Positions 1 through 5,315 of a stretch of DNA of 5,430 bases are shown here, one piece after another (positions within the stretch are counted from its first letter, which is position 1; every line of letters begins with the position of its first letter). This DNA is from Omnitrophica bacterium RIFCSPLOWO2_01_FULL_45_10. GTDB taxonomy: Bacteria; Omnitrophota; Gorgyraeia; 2-01-FULL-45-10. The stretch lies in NCBI GenBank assembly GCA_001804165.1, contig MHFL01000016.1:4634-10063 (forward strand), given 5' to 3'. The notes under the pieces are model-generated. The model was not told the origin of the DNA, searched no databases, and saw nothing but the letters and a program-made list of their open reading frames with translations. Made by a program: the position numbers and the translations under genes.

Positions 1-6
1 GATTGA

Positions 7-738
7 ATGAGCCGGTTTTACGCCCCCAGAGGGTCAATCAAAGGTAATAGGATAATTCTAACCGGCCTTGAGGCGCATCATGTGCTCGATGTCATGCGTC
101 TTAAGACGCTGGATAAGGTTGTTGCCTTCGACGGCACAGGCACAGAATATATTGGATTTATCAAGGGAATGGGAAGAAAATCTGTGGATGTAGAGATCGT
201 CGAAAGACGAACGCCTTTGGGCAAAGAAAATTGTAAAATCACTCTTATTCAAGCGATACCGAAAAAAGACTCTGACTACATTATGGAAAAGGCGACAGAA
301 TTGGGTGTCCATTCTGTAATTCCCGTCTTTACCAAGAGGACCATTGTCAGCTGGAACGAAGGAAAAAGACATTCGCGCGTTGAAAGATGGCGCCGGATCG
401 CGAGAGAGGCGTCAAAACAGTGCGGCAGGCCGTCCATCCCGAAAGTAGACGATATAAAGGATTTTAAAGACGCGCTCAAAAGCGCAAGCGATAGCGATCT
501 TAATCTTATAGCGGCTTTAAGCGATCCTCGAGTTGATCTCAAGGATGCGATAAGGGATTTTAAGGGGGGTAAGGTCCAGATAGCCATAGGCCCTGAGGGC
601 GATTTTACTCCGGATGAGATTAAAAAAGCCAAAGACGCGCGATTCATAGTAGTGAGTCTGGGTCGAAACGTTTTGAAGAGCGACACCGCGGGCCTCGCGG
701 TTCTGGCCATATTGAATTATGAATTCGGCAACGGATAG
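7..738 (+). CDS. rsmE: 16S rRNA (uracil(1498)-N3)-methyltransferase RsmE
   Basis: Predicted to methylate N3 of U1498 (E. coli numbering) in helix 44 of 16S rRNA, using S-adenosylmethionine, in the cytoplasm. The 243-residue length is normal for the family. Residues 1-70 match the PUA-like N-terminal RNA-binding domain (HHVLDVMRLK at 24-33, FDGTGTEY at 41-48). The rest is the SPOUT (trefoil-knot) methyltransferase domain: EKATELGV at 94-101, REASKQCGR at 133-141, the SAM-loop motif IGPEGDF at 194-200 and LGRNVLKSDTA at 218-228. The last two are slightly divergent from the usual GPEGGF and LGxRILRxETA. The ATG is preceded by only six bases, including a TGA at 4-6, so an upstream gene may end there or overlap, and the ribosome binding site lies largely outside the window. 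The 3' end overlaps mtaB by 20 bp, indicating co-transcription. Family assignment is firm; activity is inferred. Confidence 0.95.
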   Translation: MSRFYAPRGSIKGNRIILTGLEAHHVLDVMRLKTLDKVVAFDGTGTEYIGFIKGMGRKSVDVEIVERRTPLGKENCKITLIQAIPKKDSDYIMEKATELGVHSVIPVFTKRTIVSWNEGKRHSRVERWRRIAREASKQCGRPSIPKVDDIKDFKDALKSASDSDLNLIAALSDPRVDLKDAIRDFKGGKVQIAIGPEGDFTPDEIKKAKDARFIVVSLGRNVLKSDTAGLAVLAILNYEFGNG

Positions 739-2059
739 CAAGAGATTTTTCATTCATACTCTCGGGTGCAAGGTGAATCAATATGAATCCCAGGCGATGC
801 GGGAGATATTGCTTAAAGCGGGGTTCAAAGAGTGCCCGTCAATAAACATGGCCGATATTTATATTCTGAATACCTGCACCGTGACCCAAGCCGCTGACAG
901 AGAATCCCGCCACACTATAGGGCTATTTCACAGGACAAATCCAAACGCAAAAATAGTTGTCTCCGGATGCTACGCCGAAAGAAACGCCGACGACATTTCT
1001 TTCCTGCCCGGAGTTGAACACATCCTCAAAAATTCCGAAAAGAATAGAATCGCCGAAGTTTTAGATGACACTCCGCGCTCCGCGCTCCGCGCTCTGCGCT
1101 CTGCGCCTTCCCGCGAACCCCTCTTTATAACAGACTTCAAAGACCACACGAGGGCCTTCGTCAAAATACAGGATGGATGCGAGAACGCTTGCGCGTATTG
1201 TAAAGTTCCTTTAGTTAGAGGGAGGCTTAAGTCCAGATCCTTAGAAGATGTGTTGCGGGAGGTCAGAGGATTAGTCGATAAGGGATTCAGGGAGATAGTC
1301 CTTACCGGTATATGTCTCGGGGCGTGGGGAAAAGATTTTGATTCCACCATGGTCGCGGAAGGCGTCGGACTGACAGGTCTTGCGCTCGTAGACATATTGA
1401 TTGCTTTAAGAAAGGTGGAAGGCGATTTCAGGGTGCGTCTAAGTTCGATAGAACCAAAGTATATCATAGATGATTTGATAGAACTTATGTCAAAAGACGA
1501 GAGGATTTGCAGGCATTTACACATACCTCTGCAGTCGGGAGATGACGAGATATTGGCCAGGATGAACAGGCCTTATACCGCTTTGGATTATAAGATGCTG
1601 ATAGAAAGGATAAGAGGTAAGATAGAGGATATCGCTATAACCACGGACGTATTGATCGGCTTTCCGGGAGAGTCCGAGAGCAATTTTAAAAATACGCTCG
1701 CATTCTTAAAGGAAATTGGCCCTGCGCGGACGCATATATTCACATTCAGCAAAAGGGAGGGCACAGCTGCTTACGAAATGCGGGATGAGGTCGGGAAAGA
1801 TATAGCGAGAATGAGATACTATCGGCTAAATGCCGCGTCTCTAGCCGCGTCGTATATATATAGAAGAAAATTTTTGAATGAAAAGTTGGACGTATTAGTT
1901 GAGACCAAGAGGACGCGCCGCGCCGGCCTTCTAACGGGCTATTCAGGTAATTATATAAAGGTCCTTTTTGAGGGCCCCGATGAACTCATGGGAAAGACAG
2001 TTCCTGTAAGGATAGAGGGCTTGACTTTACTGCATACCGTGGGCGGATATGATGGATGA
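719..2059 (+). CDS. mtaB: tRNA t6A37 methylthiotransferase MtaB (radical SAM)
   Basis: Predicted to convert N6-threonylcarbamoyladenosine at tRNA position 37 to its 2-methylthio form (ms2t6A), which stabilises decoding of ANN codons. The 446 residues show the full methylthiotransferase order. The N-terminal domain has its cluster cysteines at C17 (TLGCKVNQYE), C53 (NTCTV) and C84 (SGCYAE). The radical SAM domain has C154, C158 and C161 (CENACAYC), then LHIPLQSG at 267-274 and TDVLIGFPGE at 309-318. A C-terminal TRAM-like RNA-binding region spans about 385-442. TLGCKVNQYE and the overall layout favour MtaB over MiaB or RimO. No clear Shine-Dalgarno precedes the ATG, which lies inside rsmE, so coupled translation is likely; the short lead before TLGC is normal for the family. 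Odd point: residues 118-129, between the two domains, are encoded by a heptanucleotide tandem repeat. A few extra residues near 207-219 may also be a lineage-specific loop. Confidence 0.94.
   Translation: MNSATDSKRFFIHTLGCKVNQYESQAMREILLKAGFKECPSINMADIYILNTCTVTQAADRESRHTIGLFHRTNPNAKIVVSGCYAERNADDISFLPGVEHILKNSEKNRIAEVLDDTPRSALRALRSAPSREPLFITDFKDHTRAFVKIQDGCENACAYCKVPLVRGRLKSRSLEDVLREVRGLVDKGFREIVLTGICLGAWGKDFDSTMVAEGVGLTGLALVDILIALRKVEGDFRVRLSSIEPKYIIDDLIELMSKDERICRHLHIPLQSGDDEILARMNRPYTALDYKMLIERIRGKIEDIAITTDVLIGFPGESESNFKNTLAFLKEIGPARTHIFTFSKREGTAAYEMRDEVGKDIARMRYYRLNAASLAASYIYRRKFLNEKLDVLVETKRTRRAGLLTGYSGNYIKVLFEGPDELMGKTVPVRIEGLTLLHTVGGYDG
1071..1105 (+). repeat. Heptanucleotide tandem repeat (5 units) inside mtaB
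   Basis: Five head-to-tail 7-bp units: CTCCGCG three times (1071-1091), then CTCTGCG twice (1092-1105). It encodes an Arg/Ala/Leu/Ser-rich stretch in the linker between the methylthiotransferase N-terminal domain and the radical SAM domain. Because 7 is not a multiple of 3, losing one unit would place the ribosome on a TAA at 1128-1130, and gaining one would bring it to a TAA at 1201-1203. Both would remove the radical SAM domain. The present copy number keeps the frame open. Whether the tract varies in the population is unknown; the C/T difference between the two blocks would lower the slippage rate. Confidence 0.9.
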
Positions 2060-2822
2060 TTTAGGCGCCAGCATTGTTATTGCGGTGTGGAATCAACTGG
2101 CTTATACGAGACTCGCCGTTGAGGCGATTGTGAAAAATACCGCTCCGCCCTTCGAATTCGTCATAGTTGACAATGGTTCAAGGCCCGATGTCAAGGCCTA
2201 TTTCGATTCTCTTAAAGAAAAAGTTGAAATAACTTATATAAGGAATGAAGAAAATCTCGGGCCCATACGAGGAATAAATCAAGGGCTCAAGGCGTCAAGA
2301 TTTAGTTATGTCGCGGTCATCCATAATGATGTTCTAATAATGGAACATGGGTGGCTTACGAAGATATTATCAGTTATGAAAGCCGACCCGAAAATAGGCA
2401 TAGTTGGTTTAGCCGGCAGGAAAGAGATTTATAAGACAGGCTGCGTTAACGAAGATAGTCTAAAGCATAATCTTCAGAATGAGGACTTAAATCGTCCGAT
2501 GTCAGAGGATATGGCAGAGGTAGCGGTCATAGACGGCCTGTGTTTTGTCATGAGACGCGAACTTCTCAAAAGAATAAAGGGTTTAGATGAGGCATACGGA
2601 TACATGCACTTTTACGACTTGGATTTGTCGCTCGAGAGTATCCAAGCCGGTTTTAAGAACATCGTAGTCAAAGTTGAGGCGATGCATATAGGAAATGGCG
2701 GAATTACCCGAAAGATGCGCGAGTATAACGAATTGGTAAAGGATGACTACGGACTCTGGAAACGCAACCGCAAACTGTTTGAGCGCAAATGGCGGCACAT
2801 GCTGCCGGTAAAAATTTCTTGA
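2049..2822 (+). CDS. Family 2 glycosyltransferase (GT-A fold)
   Basis: A predicted soluble, inverting GT-A glycosyltransferase that would transfer a sugar from a nucleotide-sugar donor; donor and acceptor cannot be told from sequence. In 257 residues it shows the GT2 pattern: an N-terminal strand and helix (SIVIAVWNQ at 8-16), VIVDNGS at 38-44 for nucleotide binding, NEENLG at 66-71 with GINQGL at 75-80, and HNDV at 92-95 in the place of the metal-binding DxD. GLDEAYGYMHFYDLDL at 178-193 carries the acidic, probable catalytic-base region, and MHIGNGG at 212-218 the late conserved histidine. I see no membrane segment or signal peptide. It most resembles the rhamnosyltransferase-like GT2 proteins of cell-surface polysaccharide pathways. 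It starts inside mtaB (11-bp overlap); ATG codons at 2049 and 2052 are both possible starts. The link to the two RNA-modification genes is probably only operonic. Confidence 0.85.
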   Translation: MMDDLGASIVIAVWNQLAYTRLAVEAIVKNTAPPFEFVIVDNGSRPDVKAYFDSLKEKVEITYIRNEENLGPIRGINQGLKASRFSYVAVIHNDVLIMEHGWLTKILSVMKADPKIGIVGLAGRKEIYKTGCVNEDSLKHNLQNEDLNRPMSEDMAEVAVIDGLCFVMRRELLKRIKGLDEAYGYMHFYDLDLSLESIQAGFKNIVVKVEAMHIGNGGITRKMREYNELVKDDYGLWKRNRKLFERKWRHMLPVKIS

Positions 2823-2846
2823 CAGGGGATTTATTCTATATACAAT
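2819..2846 (+). promoter_or_regulatory. Sigma-70-type promoter for fabG-acpP-fabF
   Basis: TTGACA at 2819-2824 and TACAAT at 2841-2846 are separated by 16 bp: a full consensus -35 and a 5/6 -10. The -35 overlaps the stop codon of the glycosyltransferase gene. The start site would fall near 2853, giving a leader of about 50 nt before fabG. No intrinsic terminator separates the upstream cluster, so read-through may add to this promoter. Confidence 0.72.
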
Positions 2847-2889
2847 ATGCTACGATAATGTAGGTCACCCTTAAGCATGGCCCACTATT

Positions 2890-2895
2890 GAGGAA
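2890..2895 (+). promoter_or_regulatory. fabG ribosome binding site
   Basis: GAGGAA lies 7 nt before the ATG at 2903. It decides the start: the in-frame TTG at 2888 overlaps this Shine-Dalgarno and would add five residues not expected in FabG. Confidence 0.75.
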
Positions 2896-2902
2896 TATAT
2901 AT

Positions 2903-3643
2903 ATGTTATTAAAGGATAAGGTGGCATTGGTCACGGGCGGCGCAAGAGGCATTGGCAGGGAGATCGCGCTATTATTTGCGAAAGAGGGCTCAAACATAGC
3001 GATTTGCGATGTCAATCCAGATTCGTTGGCCGCAGCCCAATCTGATATAGGGCGGGCAGGAAGAGATGTCTTAACGGGTGTCGTCGATGTGACTAAGCAA
3101 GAGGGCGTCGAATCATTCGTCCAAAAAACGCTTGACAAATTTAAGAAAATCGATATACTTGTTAACAATGCGGGCATAGCAAGGGATGCGCTCCTCGTCA
3201 GGATGTCGGAATCCGACTGGGATATGGTCCTTGACGTAAATCTAAAGGGAGCGTTTCACTGCACAAAGGCCGTCTCTAAGGCAATGATGAAAGAGAGACG
3301 CGGCAGCATAGTTAACATCGCCTCTATTATAGGTATAATGGGCAACCCGGGGCAGGCCAATTACGCCGCCTCGAAAGGCGGTTTAATAGCGTTCACCAAG
3401 ACCGTGGCGAAAGAATTCGCTTCAAGGAACATAAGGGCGAACGCTATCGCGCCCGGTTTCATCCAGACAGATATGACCGCTAAATTATCCGATGGAACCA
3501 AGATAGAGATGTTAAAACACGTTCCGTTGGGTAAATTGGGAACCGTTCAGGATGTCGCCAATCTCGCGTTATTCTTGGCAAGCGAAGATTCCGCCTACAT
3601 AACCGGTCAGGTCATTCAGGTAGACGGCGGAATGGTAATGTAA
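2903..3643 (+). CDS. fabG: 3-oxoacyl-[acyl-carrier-protein] reductase FabG
   Basis: Predicted NADPH-dependent reductase of 3-oxoacyl-ACP to (R)-3-hydroxyacyl-ACP, the first reduction of the type II fatty acid elongation cycle, in the cytoplasm. It is a classical short-chain dehydrogenase/reductase of 246 residues, the normal FabG length. From the ATG at 2903, the Rossmann motif TGGARGIG lies at 11-18, NNAG at 88-91, and the catalytic set is N113, S141, Y154 and K158 (YAASK). The C-terminus TGQVIQVDGGMVM is typical of FabG and NAPGF-like IAPGFIQTDM is present at 182-191. The adjacent carrier protein and condensing enzyme favour a true FabG over another SDR oxidoreductase. It is first in the fabG-acpP-fabF operon behind its own promoter. 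fabH and fabD, often next to it in other bacteria, are not upstream here. Confidence 0.95.
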   Translation: MLLKDKVALVTGGARGIGREIALLFAKEGSNIAICDVNPDSLAAAQSDIGRAGRDVLTGVVDVTKQEGVESFVQKTLDKFKKIDILVNNAGIARDALLVRMSESDWDMVLDVNLKGAFHCTKAVSKAMMKERRGSIVNIASIIGIMGNPGQANYAASKGGLIAFTKTVAKEFASRNIRANAIAPGFIQTDMTAKLSDGTKIEMLKHVPLGKLGTVQDVANLALFLASEDSAYITGQVIQVDGGMVM

Positions 3644-3674
3644 TCCTAAAATTTTTTCTATAAAATTTTAGGAT
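3643..3674 (+). promoter_or_regulatory. Hairpin 1 in the fabG-acpP gap
   Basis: A perfect inverted repeat: the 13-nt left arm 3643-3655 (ATCCTAAAATTTT) pairs with 3662-3674 (AAAATTTTAGGAT) around the 6-nt loop TTCTAT. It starts on the last base of the fabG stop codon. No U-run follows (the next bases are GGCC), so it is not a standard intrinsic terminator. A 3'-end stabiliser of fabG mRNA, a processing site or a partial terminator are possible roles. Confidence 0.8.
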
Positions 3675-3678
3675 GGCC

Positions 3679-3710
3679 ATTCCGAAATTTGACAAAGCAA
3701 ATTTCGGAAT
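3679..3710 (+). promoter_or_regulatory. Hairpin 2 upstream of acpP
   Basis: A second perfect inverted repeat: 3679-3691 (ATTCCGAAATTTG) pairs with 3698-3710 (CAAATTTCGGAAT), giving 13 bp with the 6-nt loop ACAAAG. It ends 5 nt before the acpP Shine-Dalgarno and leaves that site unpaired. No U-tract suited to termination follows. It could act as a 5' stabiliser of an acpP-fabF transcript after processing in the gap; this role is inferred. Confidence 0.8.
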
Positions 3711-3715
3711 TAAAT

Positions 3716-3724
3716 TAAGGAGGT
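3716..3724 (+). promoter_or_regulatory. Very strong acpP ribosome binding site
   Basis: TAAGGAGGT is complementary over nine bases to the usual bacterial 16S rRNA anti-Shine-Dalgarno end and sits 3 nt before the acpP ATG. It is much stronger than any other ribosome binding site in the window, which suits the high demand for acyl carrier protein. Confidence 0.85.
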
Positions 3725-3727
3725 AAA

Positions 3728-3970
3728 ATGGAAGTATCTCAGGAGAGGATCAGGCAAATAATAGCGGATCAACTTGGCGTGAAGAAGGAAGAGGTAACAG
3801 ACAGTGCGAAATTTGTCGATGATTTGGGGGCAGACTCGTTAGACACGGTAGAGCTCGTGATGGCATTGGAGGAGGAGTTCGGCATAGAGATACCGGATGA
3901 GGATGCCGAGAAACTAGCCACTGTCGGAGACGCCCTGAGATACATCGAAGAGAAGGCCGGTAAATCATAA
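3728..3970 (+). CDS. acpP: Acyl carrier protein AcpP
   Basis: The small acidic carrier that holds growing acyl chains as thioesters on a 4'-phosphopantetheine arm and shuttles them between the fatty acid synthesis enzymes. The 80-residue length is typical. The attachment motif GADSLD lies at 34-39, with S37 the predicted serine modified by holo-ACP synthase. Helix II continues as [20 protein letters not shown] at 40-59, the acidic recognition helix that docks partner enzymes, and the protein ends in a helix with [11 protein letters not shown] at 65-75. It is placed between fabG and fabF, the classic order, which supports the housekeeping fatty acid ACP rather than a specialised carrier. It has an exceptionally good ribosome binding site and two upstream hairpins, both consistent with higher output than its neighbours. 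The gap to fabF is 5 nt. Confidence 0.97.
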   Translation: MEVSQERIRQIIADQLGVKKEEVTDSAKFVDDLGADSLDTVELVMALEEEFGIEIPDEDAEKLATVGDALRYIEEKAGKS

Positions 3971-3975
3971 AAGAT

Positions 3976-5238
3976 ATGTGTCTTGAAAAAAGACGAGTTG
4001 TTTTAACCGGCCTTGGCGTAATATCTCCAGTAGGCAACACGGTTCGAGAATTTTGGAAATCTGTATTAGAGGGAAAAAGCGGTGTAAATCGCCTCGAATG
4101 TTTTGACCCCGCCCGATTCACATGCAGAATAGCCGCTGAAGTAAGAGATTTCGATCCCGCCGCATATTTATCGCCAAAAGACATAAAGAGGATGGACAGG
4201 CATACCCAATTTGCCGTCGCGGCGGCAAAGGGCGCCGTAGCGGATTCCCGATTGAATCTCGATTCCGAAGACAGAAATAGGATAGGCGTATTTATTGGTT
4301 CAGGTATAGGCGGACTCAATACCATCGAAAAGGAATACGGCCAATACATCGCGTTAGGTCCGGAAAAAGGACCTGATAGGATATCGCCTTTTCTGATACC
4401 CATGTTGATTGTCAATATGGCCGCCGGCCAGGTTTCCATCTGTTTAGGGCTTAAAGGGCCCAACTCCGCTGTTGCTACGGCATGTGCTACAGGAAATCAT
4501 GCCATAGGCGACGCGTTCAGGATAATAGAGCGTGGCGAGGCGGATGTCATGATATGCGGCGGAACAGAGGCGGCTATAACACCAATGGGGTTCGGAGGGT
4601 TCTGCGCCTTAAAGGGGCTGTCAACCGCCTATAACGATGATCCCAAAAGAGCCTCGCGGCCATTCGATAAAAATAGGGACGGTTTCGTCATGGGAGAAGG
4701 GTCAGGAGTCGTGGTTTTGGAAGAGATGAACCGTGCGCTCAAAAGAAACGCGGCAATATATTGCGAGGTAATAGGTTATGGCATGAGCGCGGACGCATAC
4801 CACATGACCGCGCCGGACCCTGAAGGAGATGGCGCTGTAAGGTGCATGACCAGCGCTATAGAGGGAGCACGGATTCGTCCGAAGGACGTCGATTACATAA
4901 ACGCCCACGGTACCTCAACGATATACAATGATAAGATTGAGACGCTAGCCATAAAGAAGGTCTTCGGCGCCCACGCTAAAAAGTTAGCTATAAGTTCGAC
5001 TAAATCGGTTACGGGCCACCTACTGGGCGCGGCAGGCGGCGTCGAGATGGTTATCTCGGCCCTCGTGATAAAAGAAGGTATTATCCCTCCAACGATAAAT
5101 TATGAAGTGCCGGACCCGGACTGCGATTTGGACTATGTTCCAAACAAATCGCGAGCTCAAAAGGTTGATGTGGTGATGTCGAACGCCTTCGGTTTCGGCG
5201 GCCACAACGCGACGCTCATAGCCCGAAAATTCTCTTAA
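3976..5238 (+). CDS. fabF: 3-oxoacyl-[acyl-carrier-protein] synthase II FabF
   Basis: Predicted beta-ketoacyl-ACP synthase II, which condenses malonyl-ACP with an acyl-ACP to extend the chain by two carbons, with loss of CO2. The 420 residues are slightly longer than the usual 410-415. It begins with the family motif RRVVLTGLGVISPVGN at 6-21. The nucleophile is C170 in ATACATGNHAIG (167-178), and the catalytic histidines are H311 (NAHGTST) and H348 (KSVTGHLLGAAGG, with K343). The C-terminal gatekeeper loop is SNAFGFGGHN at 402-411. This Cys-His-His triad separates it from FabH (Cys-His-Asn). FabB is a less likely alternative given the FabF-like sequence and its place directly after acpP. After NAHGTST the usual Pro-Leu is Ile-Tyr (316-317), a mild oddity. 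No strong Shine-Dalgarno precedes the ATG 5 nt after acpP, so translational coupling to acpP is likely. Confidence 0.95.
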   Translation: MCLEKRRVVLTGLGVISPVGNTVREFWKSVLEGKSGVNRLECFDPARFTCRIAAEVRDFDPAAYLSPKDIKRMDRHTQFAVAAAKGAVADSRLNLDSEDRNRIGVFIGSGIGGLNTIEKEYGQYIALGPEKGPDRISPFLIPMLIVNMAAGQVSICLGLKGPNSAVATACATGNHAIGDAFRIIERGEADVMICGGTEAAITPMGFGGFCALKGLSTAYNDDPKRASRPFDKNRDGFVMGEGSGVVVLEEMNRALKRNAAIYCEVIGYGMSADAYHMTAPDPEGDGAVRCMTSAIEGARIRPKDVDYINAHGTSTIYNDKIETLAIKKVFGAHAKKLAISSTKSVTGHLLGAAGGVEMVISALVIKEGIIPPTINYEVPDPDCDLDYVPNKSRAQKVDVVMSNAFGFGGHNATLIARKFS

Positions 5239-5241
5239 TCC

Positions 5242-5270
5242 TGACAATTGACATTCCCCCGCCGTTGTCA
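5242..5270. repeat. Direct and inverted TGACA repeats around a promoter
   Basis: Two adjacent heptamers, TGACAAT (5242-5248) and TGACATT (5249-5255), differ at one base. TTGTCA at 5265-5270 is the reverse complement of the first TGACAA and contains that of TGACA in the second. TGACA-N12-TGTCA thus spans the -35 and the spacer of the following promoter. It could be an operator for a repressor of acyl-CoA genes, but part of the pattern comes from the -35 hexamer itself. Confidence 0.4.
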
Positions 5271-5276
5271 TATAAT
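5248..5276 (+). promoter_or_regulatory. Perfect-consensus sigma-70 promoter
   Basis: TTGACA at 5248-5253, a 17-bp spacer and TATAAT at 5271-5276 match the housekeeping sigma-70 consensus at all twelve bases with optimal spacing. The start site would be near 5283, giving a leader of about 33 nt before the next gene. It starts 10 bp after the fabF stop. No clear intrinsic terminator lies between fabF and this gene, so fabF transcripts may also read through. Confidence 0.88.
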
Positions 5277-5303
5277 CAACAAAATGCTTTATAACATAAA
5301 CAC

Positions 5304-5310
5304 GAGGAGA
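5304..5310 (+). promoter_or_regulatory. Ribosome binding site of the acyl-CoA dehydrogenase gene
   Basis: GAGGAGA ends 5 nt before the ATG at 5316. Together with the promoter it fixes the start of the gene cut by the window edge. Confidence 0.8.
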
Positions 5311-5315
5311 TCATT

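Noticed and set aside
1..6. End of an upstream gene
   Set aside because: A TGA at 4-6 could be a stop codon, but six bases cannot support a call.
2888..2902. TTG start for fabG, five codons upstream of the ATG
   Set aside because: The TTG overlaps the Shine-Dalgarno GAGGAA that is well placed for the ATG at 2903, and FabG proteins normally begin a few residues before the KVALVTGG strand.
3643..3674. Rho-independent terminator after fabG
   Set aside because: The stem is strong, but no U-run follows on either strand and the operon order fabG-acpP-fabF argues for continued transcription.
3689..3716. TTGACA-N16-TAAATT as a separate acpP promoter
   Set aside because: The start site would fall inside the Shine-Dalgarno at 3716-3724, leaving almost no leader, and the -10 matches only 4 of 6 bases. 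The TTGACA falls at the top of hairpin 2 and is probably coincidental.
3750..4463. Long minus-strand open frame opposite acpP and fabF
   Set aside because: It spans two clearly real genes on the + strand, its translation resembles no family I know, and it is a by-product of their codon use. The same applies to minus-strand frames at 58-372, 276-710, 517-753, 970-1524, 2583-2798, 2836-3177, 4702-4908 and 5020-5271.
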